In this document: in pieces, positions 46,889 to 58,595 of the stretch
Layout of the letters: every line of letters begins with the position of its first letter
How positions within the stretch are numbered: position 1 is the stretch's first letter
Notes under the pieces: generated by a model
Told to the model about the DNA's origin: nothing
Databases searched by the model: none
Seen by the model: the letters and a program-made list of their open reading frames with translations, nothing else
Program-made: the position numbers and the translations under genes
Assembly: GCA_002368355.1 (NCBI GenBank)
Contig: AP018281.1
Location: 3,782,001 to 3,846,000, forward strand
Direction of reading: 5' to 3'
Origin: Chondrocystis sp. NIES-4102
GTDB taxonomy: Bacteria; Cyanobacteriota; Cyanobacteriia; Cyanobacteriales; Xenococcaceae
DNA length: 64,000 bases

Positions 46889-47734
46889 TTATTTATCTAT
46901 ATTTAGTTGATATATTTCTTGTCGTGAAAGATTCGTCAATTTAGCTAAATAACTGCTAGCTTGCGATCGCGTCATTCCTTGATCTAATAATTTTTGCAAT
47001 TCTAATTTAATCTCAGGTAAGGAGATAATTACGCCAGATGTAGTTGCACCTTGTAATACTAGGGTATATTCCCCTTTTGGTTGCCGTTGGTTGCTATAAA
47101 GAGCGATCGCCGATTCCAGACTACCGCGCCAGAATTCTTCATGTATTTTAGTTAGTTCCCTAGCCAGAACAATTATTCTTTCCCTATCTATATTGGCTGC
47201 CAAATCTTTTAAAGTTTTAAGTAGGCGGTGAGGAGCTTCATAGATAACGATAGTACGAGTTTCCCTAGATAACAATTCCAATCTCGCTTGACGCTCTTGC
47301 TGTTTTACGGGTAAAAATCCTTCAAAAACAAACCTATCTGTAGATAATCCTGATGCAGCCAAGGCACTAATTACCGCAGTACCACCTGGGATAGGGATTA
47401 CTGTAATTCCTTCGGCAATAACCGTTTCTACTAGTTTTACTCCAGGATCGGAAATACTAGGCATTCCTGCATCGCTTACTAAAGCAATTTCTGTTCCCTG
47501 TTGCAAAAGTTCTAATAATTGTTGAATACGAGAATTATGGTTATGTTCATGATAGCTAATTTGAGGGGTAGTAATTTGTAGATGCTGCAATAATTTCCCT
47601 GTACGACGAGTATCTTCGGCTGCTATTAAATCAACCTCTTGAAGAATGCGAATTGCTCTTAAGGTAATATCTTCCAGGTTACCAATAGGAGTTCCGACTA
47701 AATAGAGTTTGCCTAATTTTTGCTTATCTGACAT
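46889..47734 (-). CDS. rsmI: 16S rRNA (cytidine-1402-2'-O)-methyltransferase
   Basis: A 281-residue RsmI of the tetrapyrrole methylase fold: GKLYLVGTPIGNLEDITLRA at the N-terminus, AAEDTRRTGKLLQHL, and LVSDAGMPSISDPGVKLV are all family signatures. It uses SAM to methylate the ribose of C1402 in 16S rRNA. Its stop (TAA 46889-46891) is immediately followed by the cytosine deaminase ATG. Confidence 0.95.
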   Translation of the reverse strand: MSDKQKLGKLYLVGTPIGNLEDITLRAIRILQEVDLIAAEDTRRTGKLLQHLQITTPQISYHEHNHNSRIQQLLELLQQGTEIALVSDAGMPSISDPGVKLVETVIAEGITVIPIPGGTAVISALAASGLSTDRFVFEGFLPVKQQERQARLELLSRETRTIVIYEAPHRLLKTLKDLAANIDRERIIVLARELTKIHEEFWRGSLESAIALYSNQRQPKGEYTLVLQGATTSGVIISLPEIKLELQKLLDQGMTRSQASSYLAKLTNLSRQEIYQLNIDK

Positions 47735-47904
47735 CTGGCATTATTAACGTTAAGATAGGTGCTTATAATAGTCCTTCAAAGTAATTTTAAGTCGGTGTTA
47801 ACCTAAATAATTTAATAATTATTATTATTATTGCAGGTTGCTCAAACCTTATTATCTAATCAATCTGATCAACAAATTTGCTGTTTTATTTTTGACTAAA
47901 ATTA

Positions 47905-48657
47905 ATGAGAGCCAATAGTAACTTGAGGGAACAATTAACTACTTTGCATCGACAACAATTTACAGGAATTTTAACTATCTTATCTCAAGATAAAAAGCAG
48001 AAGTGGGAAATATTTTTTTATTTAGGCAAGTATTTATGGGCGGATGGCGGGTATCATATTAATCGTGCTTTGCTGAGGAATATAAATTATTATTTCCCCA
48101 AGGTGAATAGTAATCCGATATTTTTAAAACTACGAACATCAGCGTTATCAAAGTATCATTTTCTATATACACTTTGGCAAAATAGGATAATTAGTAAGGA
48201 GCAAATCAAAGCTTTAATTAATAATCTTAATTTTGAAATTTTGTTTGATCTGTTGCAAAAAGAATCCAATAGTTCCTTAACTTATAATATGCAGAATACA
48301 TCTGCCCACCAACTATTAAAAGCAGGTTTTAGTTTGTCTTTTGACTTTATTGAGCTAGAAGAAATTCTCCTAAAAGCCCAAACAGCCTGGTCTAGTTGGC
48401 AAAGTAAAGGATTAGCCTCTTGCTCTCCCAATCACGCACCTTTACTTAATAAAGATAGTGATCTTAAGCAACAAGTACCTGATTTTATTTTTAATAATAT
48501 GTCTCGTTTATTAAATGGCAAAAATACTTTAAGAGATTTAGCAATTAAAATGGATAAGGAGGTTTTAGAGCTAACTTATGGGTTAATACCCTATTTTTTA
48601 AAAGGATATTTACGCTTTGTGGAAATTCCAGATTTACCCACTTTTTATCTTGATTGA
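47905..48657 (+). CDS. Stand-alone PATAN (PatA N-terminal) domain protein
   Basis: A 250-residue protein matching the N-terminal module of cyanobacterial PatA/PixG-type response regulators: LREQLTTLHRQQFTGILTI, WEIFFYLGKYLWADGGYHINR, an ALINNLNFEILFDLLQ helix, and a C-terminal winged-helix-like part (MSRLLNGKNTLRDLAIKMDK). In PatA-type regulators a receiver domain follows; none is present here and the protein ends at PTFYLD. I infer an adaptor or a regulator depending on a partner. It is divergent from rsmI and convergent with the atp operon. Confidence 0.7.
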   Translation: MRANSNLREQLTTLHRQQFTGILTILSQDKKQKWEIFFYLGKYLWADGGYHINRALLRNINYYFPKVNSNPIFLKLRTSALSKYHFLYTLWQNRIISKEQIKALINNLNFEILFDLLQKESNSSLTYNMQNTSAHQLLKAGFSLSFDFIELEEILLKAQTAWSSWQSKGLASCSPNHAPLLNKDSDLKQQVPDFIFNNMSRLLNGKNTLRDLAIKMDKEVLELTYGLIPYFLKGYLRFVEIPDLPTFYLD

Positions 48658-48663
48658 ACTATT

Positions 48664-48706
48664 AATAAAAAAACGCCTAGGGTTAATCTAGACGTTCAAG
48701 AAAAAA
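48664..48706. terminator. Terminator between the PATAN gene and the atp operon
   Basis: AACGCCTAG and CTAGACGTT form a nine-position stem with one mismatch, flanked by an A-run on the left and an A-rich tract on the right. It can act for both convergent transcripts, better for the atp operon, whose strand has a T-run after the stem. Confidence 0.7.
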
Positions 48707-48725
48707 TAAATTTAATAACTATAAA

Positions 48726-49670
48726 TTAAAGAGCATTAGCACCTGCAACAACCTCAGAAAGTTCTTGAGTAATAGCTGCTTGTCTAGCTTTGTTATAGGA
48801 CAAAGTCAAAGTACCCATTAAATCTGTAGCATTTTCACTAGCATTATTCATCGCTGTCATTCTAGCTGCGAGTTCACTTGCTGCTGCTTCTTGAAGAGAG
48901 CGTAAAATCTGATTATTTAGATAAAGGGGTAAAAGAGCGTCTAAAATCTGTACAGGATCTTGCTCAAAAATTGTATCTGCAGGAAATTCTGAGACTTTAG
49001 TAGTTACCGTTTCCCTTTCAACTCCAAAATCACCACCTTTGGTAGTCAGACGGAAAATTTCGTCATCTTTCACCTCTAAACCTTGGGTAGTTAAAGGTAA
49101 TAAAGTTTGGATAACTGGTTTAGAAGCAATTAAAGAAACAAATTTAGTGTAAATTAATTCTACTTTATCAACTTCTTCCGATAAGAAAAGAGATAATAGT
49201 TCGTCTCCAATGGCAGATGCTTCAGCAGCAGTTGGAATTTGCTCCAAACCCACGAAATTTTGATCGATGGGAGCATTACGATTACGGAAGTATTGCGTAG
49301 CTTTACGTCCAATTACCACTAAAGTATATTCAATGCCTTGAGCTTTGAGTTCTTTAGCTCTTATTTCCGCACGACGAATTACATTAGTATTATAACCACC
49401 GCATAAACCGCGATCGCCACTTACAACTAAAAGACCTACTTTTTTTACCTCTCTTTGACGAAATAAAGGTAAATCTACGTCTTCAAACTTAAGTTTGCCT
49501 TGGATATTATATAAAACTTGTGCCAATGTATCAGCAAAAGGACGTGTAGCGTTTACTTGCTCTTGAGCGCGACGCACTTTAGCAGCAGCTACCAGGCGCA
49601 TTGCTTCGGTGATTTTTTTGGTATTTTTTACTGACGCGATGCGATCGCGAATCGCTTTTAAATTAGCCAT
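48726..49670 (-). CDS. atpG: ATP synthase F1 gamma subunit
   Basis: A 314-residue gamma subunit, the rotor shaft of F1. It begins [20 protein letters not shown] and ends [20 protein letters not shown]...ITQEL as all gamma subunits do. It includes the cyanobacterial-length insert in the middle, without the plant regulatory cysteine pair. Last gene of the atp operon here; note that cyanobacteria also use atpC for this gene. 133 bp separates it from atpA. Confidence 0.97.
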   Translation of the reverse strand: MANLKAIRDRIASVKNTKKITEAMRLVAAAKVRRAQEQVNATRPFADTLAQVLYNIQGKLKFEDVDLPLFRQREVKKVGLLVVSGDRGLCGGYNTNVIRRAEIRAKELKAQGIEYTLVVIGRKATQYFRNRNAPIDQNFVGLEQIPTAAEASAIGDELLSLFLSEEVDKVELIYTKFVSLIASKPVIQTLLPLTTQGLEVKDDEIFRLTTKGGDFGVERETVTTKVSEFPADTIFEQDPVQILDALLPLYLNNQILRSLQEAAASELAARMTAMNNASENATDLMGTLTLSYNKARQAAITQELSEVVAGANAL

Positions 49671-49803
49671 ATTATGTACAAGGATGAAGGATGAATGATG
49701 AAGGATAAAAAATTACTTAGGTTTTCGCTTTTGTTTTACCCCTCACCTTTATACAAAACCCAGAATTATTAGTCGTCACCAGACTGATGACTGATAACTG
49801 ATT

Positions 49804-51369
<1,566 letters not shown>

Positions 51370-51413
51370 TCAAGACGCTAGGTATAACTTTATTTGCGTC
51401 TAAAATTTGGGCT

Positions 51414-51965
51414 TTATTGATTGAGGCTGATACTAATACGGCGTAATTGTCCTCGTAGACTAGCATCAATAACTTTTGACCCTACTTTGATAATGACTCC
51501 GCCAATTAAACTTGGGTCAACACTGGTTTTTAGCTCTACATCATGAGCTTGGCTGATCGCCTTAACTTTTTCTACTACATTGTTTTTCTGCTCATCATTT
51601 AATTCTGTTGCGGAAGTCACCTCAGCCAGAACTGTTTGATTGAGTTTACGTAGTAGGTTAAGATACTGTTCTATAATTGCTTCTAAAAACACAATGCGTC
51701 TTTTGTCAATCAAAAGCATTATAAAGTTTACCAAGTATGGATTTGCGTCGTTACCCATTACTTGTTTTAAAACTGCTTTTTTATTTTCTCCTTTAATCAC
51801 TGGATTAAGGACAAAATCCTTAAATTCTCTAGACTCTTCAAATAAAGACTTTAAAGAACGAAAGGTATCGCCAAACTGGTTGGTAAGGTCTTGTTGCTGT
51901 GCTAAGGACATTAACGCCTGAGCATAGGGTTCACCAACTTCGCTACCGATTAGAGTTCCACTCAT
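51414..51965 (-). CDS. atpH: ATP synthase F1 delta subunit
   Basis: A 183-residue delta (OSCP-like) subunit linking F1 to the peripheral stalk. It has the [14 protein letters not shown] start and the C-terminal [24 protein letters not shown] signature. Starts 9 bp after the atpF stop, 92 bp before atpA. Confidence 0.97.
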   Translation of the reverse strand: MSGTLIGSEVGEPYAQALMSLAQQQDLTNQFGDTFRSLKSLFEESREFKDFVLNPVIKGENKKAVLKQVMGNDANPYLVNFIMLLIDKRRIVFLEAIIEQYLNLLRKLNQTVLAEVTSATELNDEQKNNVVEKVKAISQAHDVELKTSVDPSLIGGVIIKVGSKVIDASLRGQLRRISISLNQ

Positions 51966-51974
51966 AAATTATTC

Positions 51975-52508
51975 TTAACCTCCTAATTTAGCGATGCTGC
52001 TGTCGATTAGCTGGCGTTGTGCATCGTCGTCAAGCATACTACCCAAACGGGATTGTGCTTTTTCTAGGGCTAAAGCTACGACACGCTCTCTTAATTGCGC
52101 GATCGCTTTATCTTGCTCGGAGCTTAGGTCTTTACCTGCCATTTCTCTTAGGCGTGCTACCTCTTTTTCTCCTTGAGCTAAAATAGTTTCTTTAGCTTTT
52201 TGAGCATTCACCTCGGCATCCTGACGGATTTTTGCTGCTGTTGCTTGAGCTTCTTCTAACTTTTTCTGTTCTTGAGCTAAAGTTACTTCCGCTTCTTTTT
52301 GCTTCTGCTCAACTGCTTGAAGTTGTTCAACGATTTTAGAACGTCTTTCTTCTAAAATATTGGTCAGTAAGGGTTTACCATAGTAAAACAGTATTCCCAC
52401 TAAAAGTGTTAGGTTGATGAGGTTTGTATCTAAAATATTAAAATTTAAACCAAAACCACCTTCAGCCTCTGCGTGTGCTTCTGCTAGAAATAATAATGTC
52501 TCTATCAT
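51975..52508 (-). CDS. atpF: ATP synthase F0 b subunit
   Basis: A 177-residue b subunit: one membrane helix (LINLTLLVGILFYYGKPLL, about 30-50) followed by a long charged coiled coil that forms the peripheral stalk with b'. The N-terminal extension before the helix is typical of cyanobacterial b. Starts 53 bp after b'. Confidence 0.96.
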   Translation of the reverse strand: MIETLLFLAEAHAEAEGGFGLNFNILDTNLINLTLLVGILFYYGKPLLTNILEERRSKIVEQLQAVEQKQKEAEVTLAQEQKKLEEAQATAAKIRQDAEVNAQKAKETILAQGEKEVARLREMAGKDLSSEQDKAIAQLRERVVALALEKAQSRLGSMLDDDAQRQLIDSSIAKLGG

Positions 52509-52561
52509 ACTCAGATCTTGAACTGTGTTATTTTTTCATTTATTCCCTTAATTAATCTGCT

Positions 52562-52993
52562 CTATTTGATTAATGCAGGGTCGAGTATTTTTTCTAAGAT
52601 TTGACTTGAGAGAGAATCTACTTGTTGCTCTAAATTAGCCAGTGCTGCTGCTTTTTGTTGTTCTATTTCTTGAGATGCTGTTTCTCTTTGAGATTGAACT
52701 TCTTGTTGTGCCTGGGCTATTTTGCTTGCTGTAATTTCTTTAGCTTCTGCTTGGGCTGTTTGAACTAAATTTTGAGCTTCACGCCGTGCTTGGGCTATTT
52801 GTCTCTCATATTCTTTAACTATGCTTTCAGCTTTTGCTAATTTTTCCTTAGAGCCTGTAGCACCGCCACGGATAAATTCATCTCGTTCATCCAGCACCTT
52901 AGTTAATGGCTTGTAAAATACTGCATTGAGCAGTGCTGTTAAAAGTAAAAACTGCACCGCCATCAAGGGCAAAGTCGCATCAAAATCAAACAT
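52562..52993 (-). CDS. atpG': ATP synthase F0 b' subunit
   Basis: A 143-residue b' subunit, the second stalk protein of photosynthetic ATP synthases. A membrane helix ([22 protein letters not shown]) is followed by an Ala/Gln/Glu-rich coiled coil. Position between c and b matches the conserved order. Confidence 0.96.
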   Translation of the reverse strand: MFDFDATLPLMAVQFLLLTALLNAVFYKPLTKVLDERDEFIRGGATGSKEKLAKAESIVKEYERQIAQARREAQNLVQTAQAEAKEITASKIAQAQQEVQSQRETASQEIEQQKAAALANLEQQVDSLSSQILEKILDPALIK

Positions 52994-53183
52994 TTTTTAT
53001 AGGGCAAATTGGATTGAACAATCGTATCTGTAGAGACACTCAATCAATTGATAATTGATAACTCTTCTTTTTATTTGTTATCTAAATGCCAATGCCTGAA
53101 AAAGCTTCAGACATTTTAGCTTCCCTATTACTAGGGTTATTTATCAATTAATTAAAAAGTATCTCTACAGGGCTTAGAAAAGT

Positions 53184-53438
<255 letters not shown>

Positions 53439-53523
53439 TTATAATTTGGTGAACAAAGAACTTTTAAAATTGTGATGTGAAGCGAGCTTCAACATTCGCT
53501 TGATCTTGAAGTTAAATTACTTC

Positions 53524-54267
53524 TTAATCGTGGTGGTCGGCTAATGCCTCGTGTATATATGCCCCTGCTAGAGTGGCAAATACTAAAGCCTGAATTGCAC
53601 TGGTAAATAAACCTAGTGCCATCACTGGTAACGGAATAAACAATGGAACTAACAGTACTAATACAGCAACTACTAGTTCATCAGCTAAGATATTACCAAA
53701 AAGACGGAAGCTTAGGGAAAGAGGCTTAGTGAAATCTTCTAAAATAGCAATTGGCAATAGAACAGGAGTAGGTTCAATATAGTGTTTGAAATAACTCAAT
53801 CCTTTCTTTTTTATTCCTGCATAGAAATATGCTAGGGAAGTCAATAAAGCCAACGCTACTGTTGTATTGATGTCGTTGGTGGGGGCAGCTAATTCACCCG
53901 AAGGCAACTCAATTAGTTTCCAGGGGACTAACGCACCTGACCAGTTTGACACAAAGATAAACAAAAACAAAGTGCCAATGAAAGGCACCCAGGGACGATA
54001 TTCTTTTTCCCCTAACTGATTTCTTACTAAATCCCGAATAAATTCTAGGGCAAACTCCATAAAGTTTTGAATACCACTAGGAACTTTTTGAATATTCCGA
54101 GTTGCAGCTAAAGAAGCTATTACTAAAATACCAATTACTATCCAGGAATTTAGAAAAACCTGTCCGTGAACTGTGAAGTTGCCGATTTTCCATAAGAAAT
54201 GTTCACCAACTTCTAATTCTGCCAGGGTGAATATATTGTGAAAAGTCAAAGCACCTAGAATTTCCAT
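53524..54267 (-). CDS. atpB: ATP synthase F0 a subunit
   Basis: A 247-residue a subunit with about five membrane helices. The signature [19 protein letters not shown] carries the essential arginine of the proton path. It provides the stator half-channels. Starts 55 bp after the atpI stop. In cyanobacterial nomenclature this is also atpI in some genomes. Confidence 0.98.
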   Translation of the reverse strand: MEILGALTFHNIFTLAELEVGEHFLWKIGNFTVHGQVFLNSWIVIGILVIASLAATRNIQKVPSGIQNFMEFALEFIRDLVRNQLGEKEYRPWVPFIGTLFLFIFVSNWSGALVPWKLIELPSGELAAPTNDINTTVALALLTSLAYFYAGIKKKGLSYFKHYIEPTPVLLPIAILEDFTKPLSLSFRLFGNILADELVVAVLVLLVPLFIPLPVMALGLFTSAIQALVFATLAGAYIHEALADHHD

Positions 54268-54322
54268 ATGCCTAGATTAAGCAAAACGTTAAATTAAAAT
54301 CGATCTTGTAATTTCTTTTTAT

Positions 54323-54787
54323 TTACTTATTTGTAGCTTGGTTATCCTTTGTTTTCGCCGATCCAAAAACCGACTCAAACGTATAGATAACGATCGCTGG
54401 TTTATAAGTCAAAAATCCAAGAAAGACAGGAAGAATGTGTAATTGCTGCCATTTACTAGCGACAATTATCAGAATAATAAATATTCCTAACCCTTTAACA
54501 CCGAGACGTTGTTCTGGTTGACCTAGGCTTTCAACTTCTTTACCTAACATTCTCAAGTACACTAGTCCAACACCTGCCCCCAATAAATAATTAAGAGCAA
54601 TGTTCAACGAGTAAAAATACCATACGGGAACGAATATGATACCCATTAATGCCAGAGTATACAACAACAATTTTTGTTGCAGTTGATAGTATTCTGCCAT
54701 CGGATCATGAACTTCTAAGTCATTAGAATCATGAATAGTAAGTTGTTCGTCAACTACTAGTGGTGGTTCGGGAGATTGATTGGACAA
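54323..54787 (-). CDS. atp1: ATP synthase protein I
   Basis: A 154-residue small membrane protein, first gene of the operon, with about four hydrophobic segments (LLYTLALMGIIFVPVWYFYS, NYLLGAGVGLVYLRML and two more near 100-135). Helps assemble the c-ring in other bacteria. The MAEYYQLQQKLLLYTLALMG start of the hydrophobic part is family-typical. The start used is a TTG at 54787; an internal ATG at residue 31 would remove only the polar N-terminal region. Confidence 0.88.
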   Translation of the reverse strand: MSNQSPEPPLVVDEQLTIHDSNDLEVHDPMAEYYQLQQKLLLYTLALMGIIFVPVWYFYSLNIALNYLLGAGVGLVYLRMLGKEVESLGQPEQRLGVKGLGIFIILIIVASKWQQLHILPVFLGFLTYKPAIVIYTFESVFGSAKTKDNQATNK

Positions 54788-55165
54788 AGTTACGCTACTC
54801 GATTGCTAACCCATTCTTCTATATGTTACTGAAATTTAGATTGACTACGAAAAGTAGGCACATTTAATTTATTACTTATCCATCAGATAAATAATTTACC
54901 TCGTAAAACAAGATTGTTTACTTTGGCATTATTTGGCAATACTACGAACCTAGTAATATTGCTTCTAAATCCCAGTCCCAAGCGATCATATCACGGTATT
55001 GTTACCAATTATTAAAAATTTCTAAATGCTCGCGTGGAAGATATTTACTTAAACTTATGGGTTTGGGATGATTAGCTGGCTTTGTGCCGTTGCTGCCTTC
55101 TGGGTTGATAGTTCGCGATCGCTCGTTTAATTAAAAATGTTCTTAGCTATAACAGGGTTTATTAA
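54788..55165. other. Divergent intergenic region between atp operon and ADP-ribosylglycohydrolase
   Basis: 378 bases that must contain the atp promoter. A GC-richer block at about 55055-55120 is set in AT-rich DNA (discussed in findings). No gene supported. Confidence 0.55.
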
Positions 55166-56173
55166 ATGAATCAAGATAAATATAATGCTGCCACAGGTTG
55201 TTTACTCGGTGCATTAGTAGGAGATGCTGCGGGGGCTACTTTAGAATTTTTAGAACATGATCCAACCATTGAAGAGGTAACCTGGGCGATGAGTATGCCT
55301 GGAGGGGGAGATTTAGAAGTTGCACCAGGACAAATTACTGATGATGGTGAATTAACTCTTTGTTTGGCACAAGCTTTAGTTAAAAGCAAAACTTTTGATC
55401 TGGAAATAATTGCCCGTCATTACGCTAAATGGGTAGAATCTCGTCCTTTTGATATGGGTTTTACTACATCGATGTCTTTGGGTGCATACAGAAATCTTGA
55501 TATTAGTAACAAAAATTATGCAACAGTAATGAGACAAGCTGCATCTAAACTGTGTATAGATTCCAAAGCTAATGGTAGTTTAATGCGAATCACTCCTTTA
55601 GGTATCTGGGGACATAATTTAGCAGCTTCAGAAATAGCTAACTTAGCAATACAGGATACTTCTTTGTCTCATCCTAATGATAGTTGTGGTTATGCGGTTG
55701 CTTGTTATAGTATTGCGATCGCTACTTTGATTAAATATCCATATCAGCGAGAATTAGCTTTTGAGAATGCTAAAACTTGGTTAGATCAAGCAGATTTAGC
55801 CCAAAATAGCCAAAAATATCATTGTTGGGCAGAAGTTAGCAGTTGGCTTGATGATGCTGCAAATAATCTCAACATTCCCTATTATCCTCAAATTGGTTTT
55901 GTTAAGATTGGTTTTACCCATGCTTTTCGTCATTTATTACTAGATTCAGACTACGAAAATGCCATTGCTCAAACTTTAGCAGGTGGAGGTGACACGGATA
56001 CAAATGCCTGTATTGTAGGCGGTTTGATTGGTGCAGCCTCTGGTGTTGAGAGTATTCCGAAAAATATGCGCGATCACGTATTAAACTGTGATACTACTTT
56101 AGGAAAATACCCTCGTCCTGCTTTTCTTCATCCCCGACAGATTAATGAGTTGATTCCTCAATTATTGAAGTAA
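55166..56173 (+). CDS. ADP-ribosylglycohydrolase family protein
   Basis: A 335-residue DraG-type hydrolase. The N-terminal GCLLGALVGDAAGATLEF, TDDGELTLCLAQAL and the C-terminal GGDTDTNACIVGGLIGAASG segments give the aspartates/threonines that bind the two magnesium ions. The family removes ADP-ribose from proteins or small molecules; DraG itself reactivates nitrogenase reductase, but no nitrogen fixation gene is near, so the target is open. ATG start at 55166. Convergent with the methyltransferase gene. Confidence 0.92.
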   Translation: MNQDKYNAATGCLLGALVGDAAGATLEFLEHDPTIEEVTWAMSMPGGGDLEVAPGQITDDGELTLCLAQALVKSKTFDLEIIARHYAKWVESRPFDMGFTTSMSLGAYRNLDISNKNYATVMRQAASKLCIDSKANGSLMRITPLGIWGHNLAASEIANLAIQDTSLSHPNDSCGYAVACYSIAIATLIKYPYQRELAFENAKTWLDQADLAQNSQKYHCWAEVSSWLDDAANNLNIPYYPQIGFVKIGFTHAFRHLLLDSDYENAIAQTLAGGGDTDTNACIVGGLIGAASGVESIPKNMRDHVLNCDTTLGKYPRPAFLHPRQINELIPQLLK

Positions 56174-56200
56174 ATTATGTTAAAAAAGACCACCTTTAAT

Positions 56201-57403
56201 TTAATTGCTACTTAAAATAATTAACTGTCTTTGAAAAAGCGATCGCACTCCTGCTAAATCTAACGAACAATTAGCTATAATTTCCTCCACAGTTTTTTCT
56301 TTATTTTGATCGCAAGCCAGCATAAATTCGTACTCCTCATTAGATAAACTTGCCATTTGAAATTCAAAATCAAAAAAGGTTTGACTAGGAAAACCCTGCA
56401 TACAAGGATGACATTCAGCAATTGCTTGATTTAATACTGTATCGTCACTCCAATCTTGTTTAGGTAATGGAGGTTTAGCTAAAAAGAATTCATAGTGAGT
56501 CAGGCTAGGATCTAATAATTCAATTAAACGATAATATTCGCGATCGCTTAACTTTTTAGAGCGAGACATTAATTCGGAAGAATTGCCAATCAATCTTTCT
56601 AATTGCCAATATTTAGGATTAGAAAAACCGACAAAATCCAGCCCCGACTGCTCAATTAAGCTAAACAAAGTTTCCACATTATAATCAATTTCTTGGGGAT
56701 GAACATACATATCCGCAAATGATTCATCACGGTGATTTTCCAACGCCCATCTTTCCTTTTCTTGTTTTAGTAGACGGTTATTCTCTGGCAAATTAGCAAA
56801 AATATCCCTTCCCACTTTTACCCCGTCGCGATAGTCACCTCGTTTATCTCCCTGAAGTAGAGCGATCGCTTTTTGCATTAAAGATATTTCCCAACGTCCT
56901 AATTCTGCATATACAAAGATATGTAAAATCCCCCCTGGTTTAAGTTTTTTGGCTAATGCTTGAATTCCCTTGGATGGTTCTGGTAAATGATGTAATACCC
57001 CCACACAATTAATAAAATCAAACTCCCCTTCTAATTCGGTAGCTTCTTCTAATTTGAGGTTATAAAAATTAACTGGTTTATTATGTTTAGCAATTACTCC
57101 AGAACGACGACAACGCTCTTGGGCTACTTCTAAAGCTTTCTCACTAAGATCGATCGCTATTACCTCGGCTTGGGGATTTTGATGAATGAGATAATCTGTA
57201 CCCGAACCTGTACCACAACCTGCATCTAAAATACGGATAGACTCGGTACTAGGTTTTAATCCTGTACAAAAACTATAAGCTGCAACCCAACTCCAACGCC
57301 AATTATAGCCAGGTGGTTCAAGATCTGAAAGAGGATCGGGGGGAAATGGATAGGTGTTATATAGTTTTGCTACGGCTTGGTTAATGGCTTTATTGTCGGA
57401 CAT
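56201..57403 (-). CDS. Class I SAM-dependent methyltransferase
   Basis: A 400-residue protein. The SAM-binding motif ILDAGCGTGSGTDYLI is at about 80-95, VIAIDLSEKALEVAQERC next, and FINCVGVLHHLPEPSKGIQA is the post-motif typical of class I methyltransferases. It starts AVAKLYNTYPFPPDPL, a beginning seen in a group of cyanobacterial/bacterial methyltransferases with an extra C-terminal domain (residues about 260-400, mostly helical). Substrate unknown. Confidence 0.88.
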   Translation of the reverse strand: MSDNKAINQAVAKLYNTYPFPPDPLSDLEPPGYNWRWSWVAAYSFCTGLKPSTESIRILDAGCGTGSGTDYLIHQNPQAEVIAIDLSEKALEVAQERCRRSGVIAKHNKPVNFYNLKLEEATELEGEFDFINCVGVLHHLPEPSKGIQALAKKLKPGGILHIFVYAELGRWEISLMQKAIALLQGDKRGDYRDGVKVGRDIFANLPENNRLLKQEKERWALENHRDESFADMYVHPQEIDYNVETLFSLIEQSGLDFVGFSNPKYWQLERLIGNSSELMSRSKKLSDREYYRLIELLDPSLTHYEFFLAKPPLPKQDWSDDTVLNQAIAECHPCMQGFPSQTFFDFEFQMASLSNEEYEFMLACDQNKEKTVEEIIANCSLDLAGVRSLFQRQLIILSSN

Positions 57404-57485
57404 GAAACAATATTACTAAATTACAATTATTTATTATTAAATAGCAGAACTACACCACTTTAAAAAAAGCTAATTTCTAAAAACC

Positions 57486-58412
57486 GTGACTCAAGCCTCC
57501 ACAATGAACAATGATTATCCCGAATATCTTTTGTTTGCTCAACATGGGTGGGCTGATACAGCTATTGATATTAATAATTTAGCTAAAGCAGTTGCTGATT
57601 CTCAGACGCTTATTACTGCACCTAGTTTGGGAATAGTTAACACGTTTATTAGAATTCAACCTTTAGTAGTGAAATTAGAACGTGTTGCTCAGGGAATAAT
57701 TGATCAGTACCCCCATACACCAATTAAGGTTATAGGTCATTCTATGGGGGGCTTAATGTGGTTAGAAGTGTTAAACCGTAATCCTCAATGGTGGTCGAAG
57801 GTTCATTCTTTAATTTTACTCGGTTCTCCTGTTGGTGGTTCAAATGTGGCGCGTTTAATTGATCCTCTAAATATTGGTATTGGTACAGCTAGGGATTTGG
57901 GTAAAGATCGGCGTGCTATGGCGGAAAATATTGCTCAGTATATCCCTACTCTTTCAGTGGCTAGTAATTTTAATCGGGGTAGTGATGGCTTGGTGACGGT
58001 AGAAAATACTAAGTTTGCTTATAGTAATTGGTTACTCTTATCGGGAATTCCCCATCATGCACTCAAATTTCATCCCCAGTTAATTCCTATTATTAAAAAC
58101 TTTTGGAAAAATCCCCAATTAGGAGAATTAGGGGTTGAAAACCAAGCTAATAAAATAATTAAACTTTTACGCTCTGTACCAGGAATGACTGACGCAGATT
58201 ATCGCTATTTCGAGCGATCGCAATGTGTGGCTCGTTTTGCTGATGGTACAGAAATGAGGATCTGGAATCGTTCTTTAGGAATTAATTATGTTTTTGTAAG
58301 TGGTGAACAACATCAATGTCTTTACGCTGGCTACGTCGGCTTCCTCCATTATTCCCAGTTGCAGCAAGTTATTCAAACCATTGTCCAAGATAGTTTAAAA
58401 ACTCATTCATAG
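57486..58412 (+). CDS. Alpha/beta hydrolase
   Basis: A 308-residue hydrolase of the alpha/beta fold. The nucleophile elbow is GHSMGG (about residue 87-92), preceded by strand IKVIGHS. Downstream, SDGLVTVENTK and GIPHHALKFHP provide the expected acid and histidine. Probably a lipase/esterase-like enzyme; a PGAP1-like or thioesterase role is possible. The start is a GTG at 57486, or an ATG 18 nt later. The C-terminal 90 residues (RSVPGMTDADYRYFERS) form an extra segment of unknown use. Confidence 0.82.
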   Translation: MTQASTMNNDYPEYLLFAQHGWADTAIDINNLAKAVADSQTLITAPSLGIVNTFIRIQPLVVKLERVAQGIIDQYPHTPIKVIGHSMGGLMWLEVLNRNPQWWSKVHSLILLGSPVGGSNVARLIDPLNIGIGTARDLGKDRRAMAENIAQYIPTLSVASNFNRGSDGLVTVENTKFAYSNWLLLSGIPHHALKFHPQLIPIIKNFWKNPQLGELGVENQANKIIKLLRSVPGMTDADYRYFERSQCVARFADGTEMRIWNRSLGINYVFVSGEQHQCLYAGYVGFLHYSQLQQVIQTIVQDSLKTHS

Positions 58413-58430
58413 GCACGCTTGTACTAGGCA
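58406..58430. repeat. 25-bp inverted repeat, left copy
   Basis: TTCATAGGCACGCTTGTACTAGGCA; 24 of 25 bases match the reverse complement of 58888-58912. The tRNA-Gln gene lies between the two copies. Confidence 0.85.
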
Positions 58431-58456
58431 CGCTTGCACGACTTTAAAGAACGGGC

Positions 58457-58497
58457 GGGGCTTACAAGGGTGTGAATTCATTTCAGACCACAGCCCC
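58457..58497. other. GC-rich hairpin, possible transposon-end remnant
   Basis: GGGGCT (58457-58462) pairs with AGCCCC (58492-58497). The loop contains TGTGAATTCATTTCAGACCA, and CTCGTCAAAGACC follows. The layout resembles, from memory, the 3' flank of IS200/IS605-type tnpB genes in cyanobacteria. No tnpB coding remnant is found beside it. Confidence 0.3.
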
Positions 58498-58547
58498 TCG
58501 TCAAAGACCCTTGGTTGGGACGATAAAAAATTTTTTTCTCTAATTAC

Positions 58548-58578
58548 TTGACAACCTACGGTATAAAATTGTTATTAT
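58548..58578 (+). promoter_or_regulatory. Putative promoter of tRNA-Gln
   Basis: TTGACA at 58548-58553 and TATTAT at 58573-58578, 19 bp apart, with the tRNA starting 17 bp after the -10 box. The -35 is a consensus match; the spacer is one or two bases longer than ideal. Confidence 0.55.
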
Positions 58579-58595
58579 GTCTATGTTGCACACGT

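Noticed and set aside
55055-55120. Annotating an SRP RNA gene
   Set aside because: Tip sequence is similar but one base short, and the flanking arms do not pair, so I do not call it as a feature.
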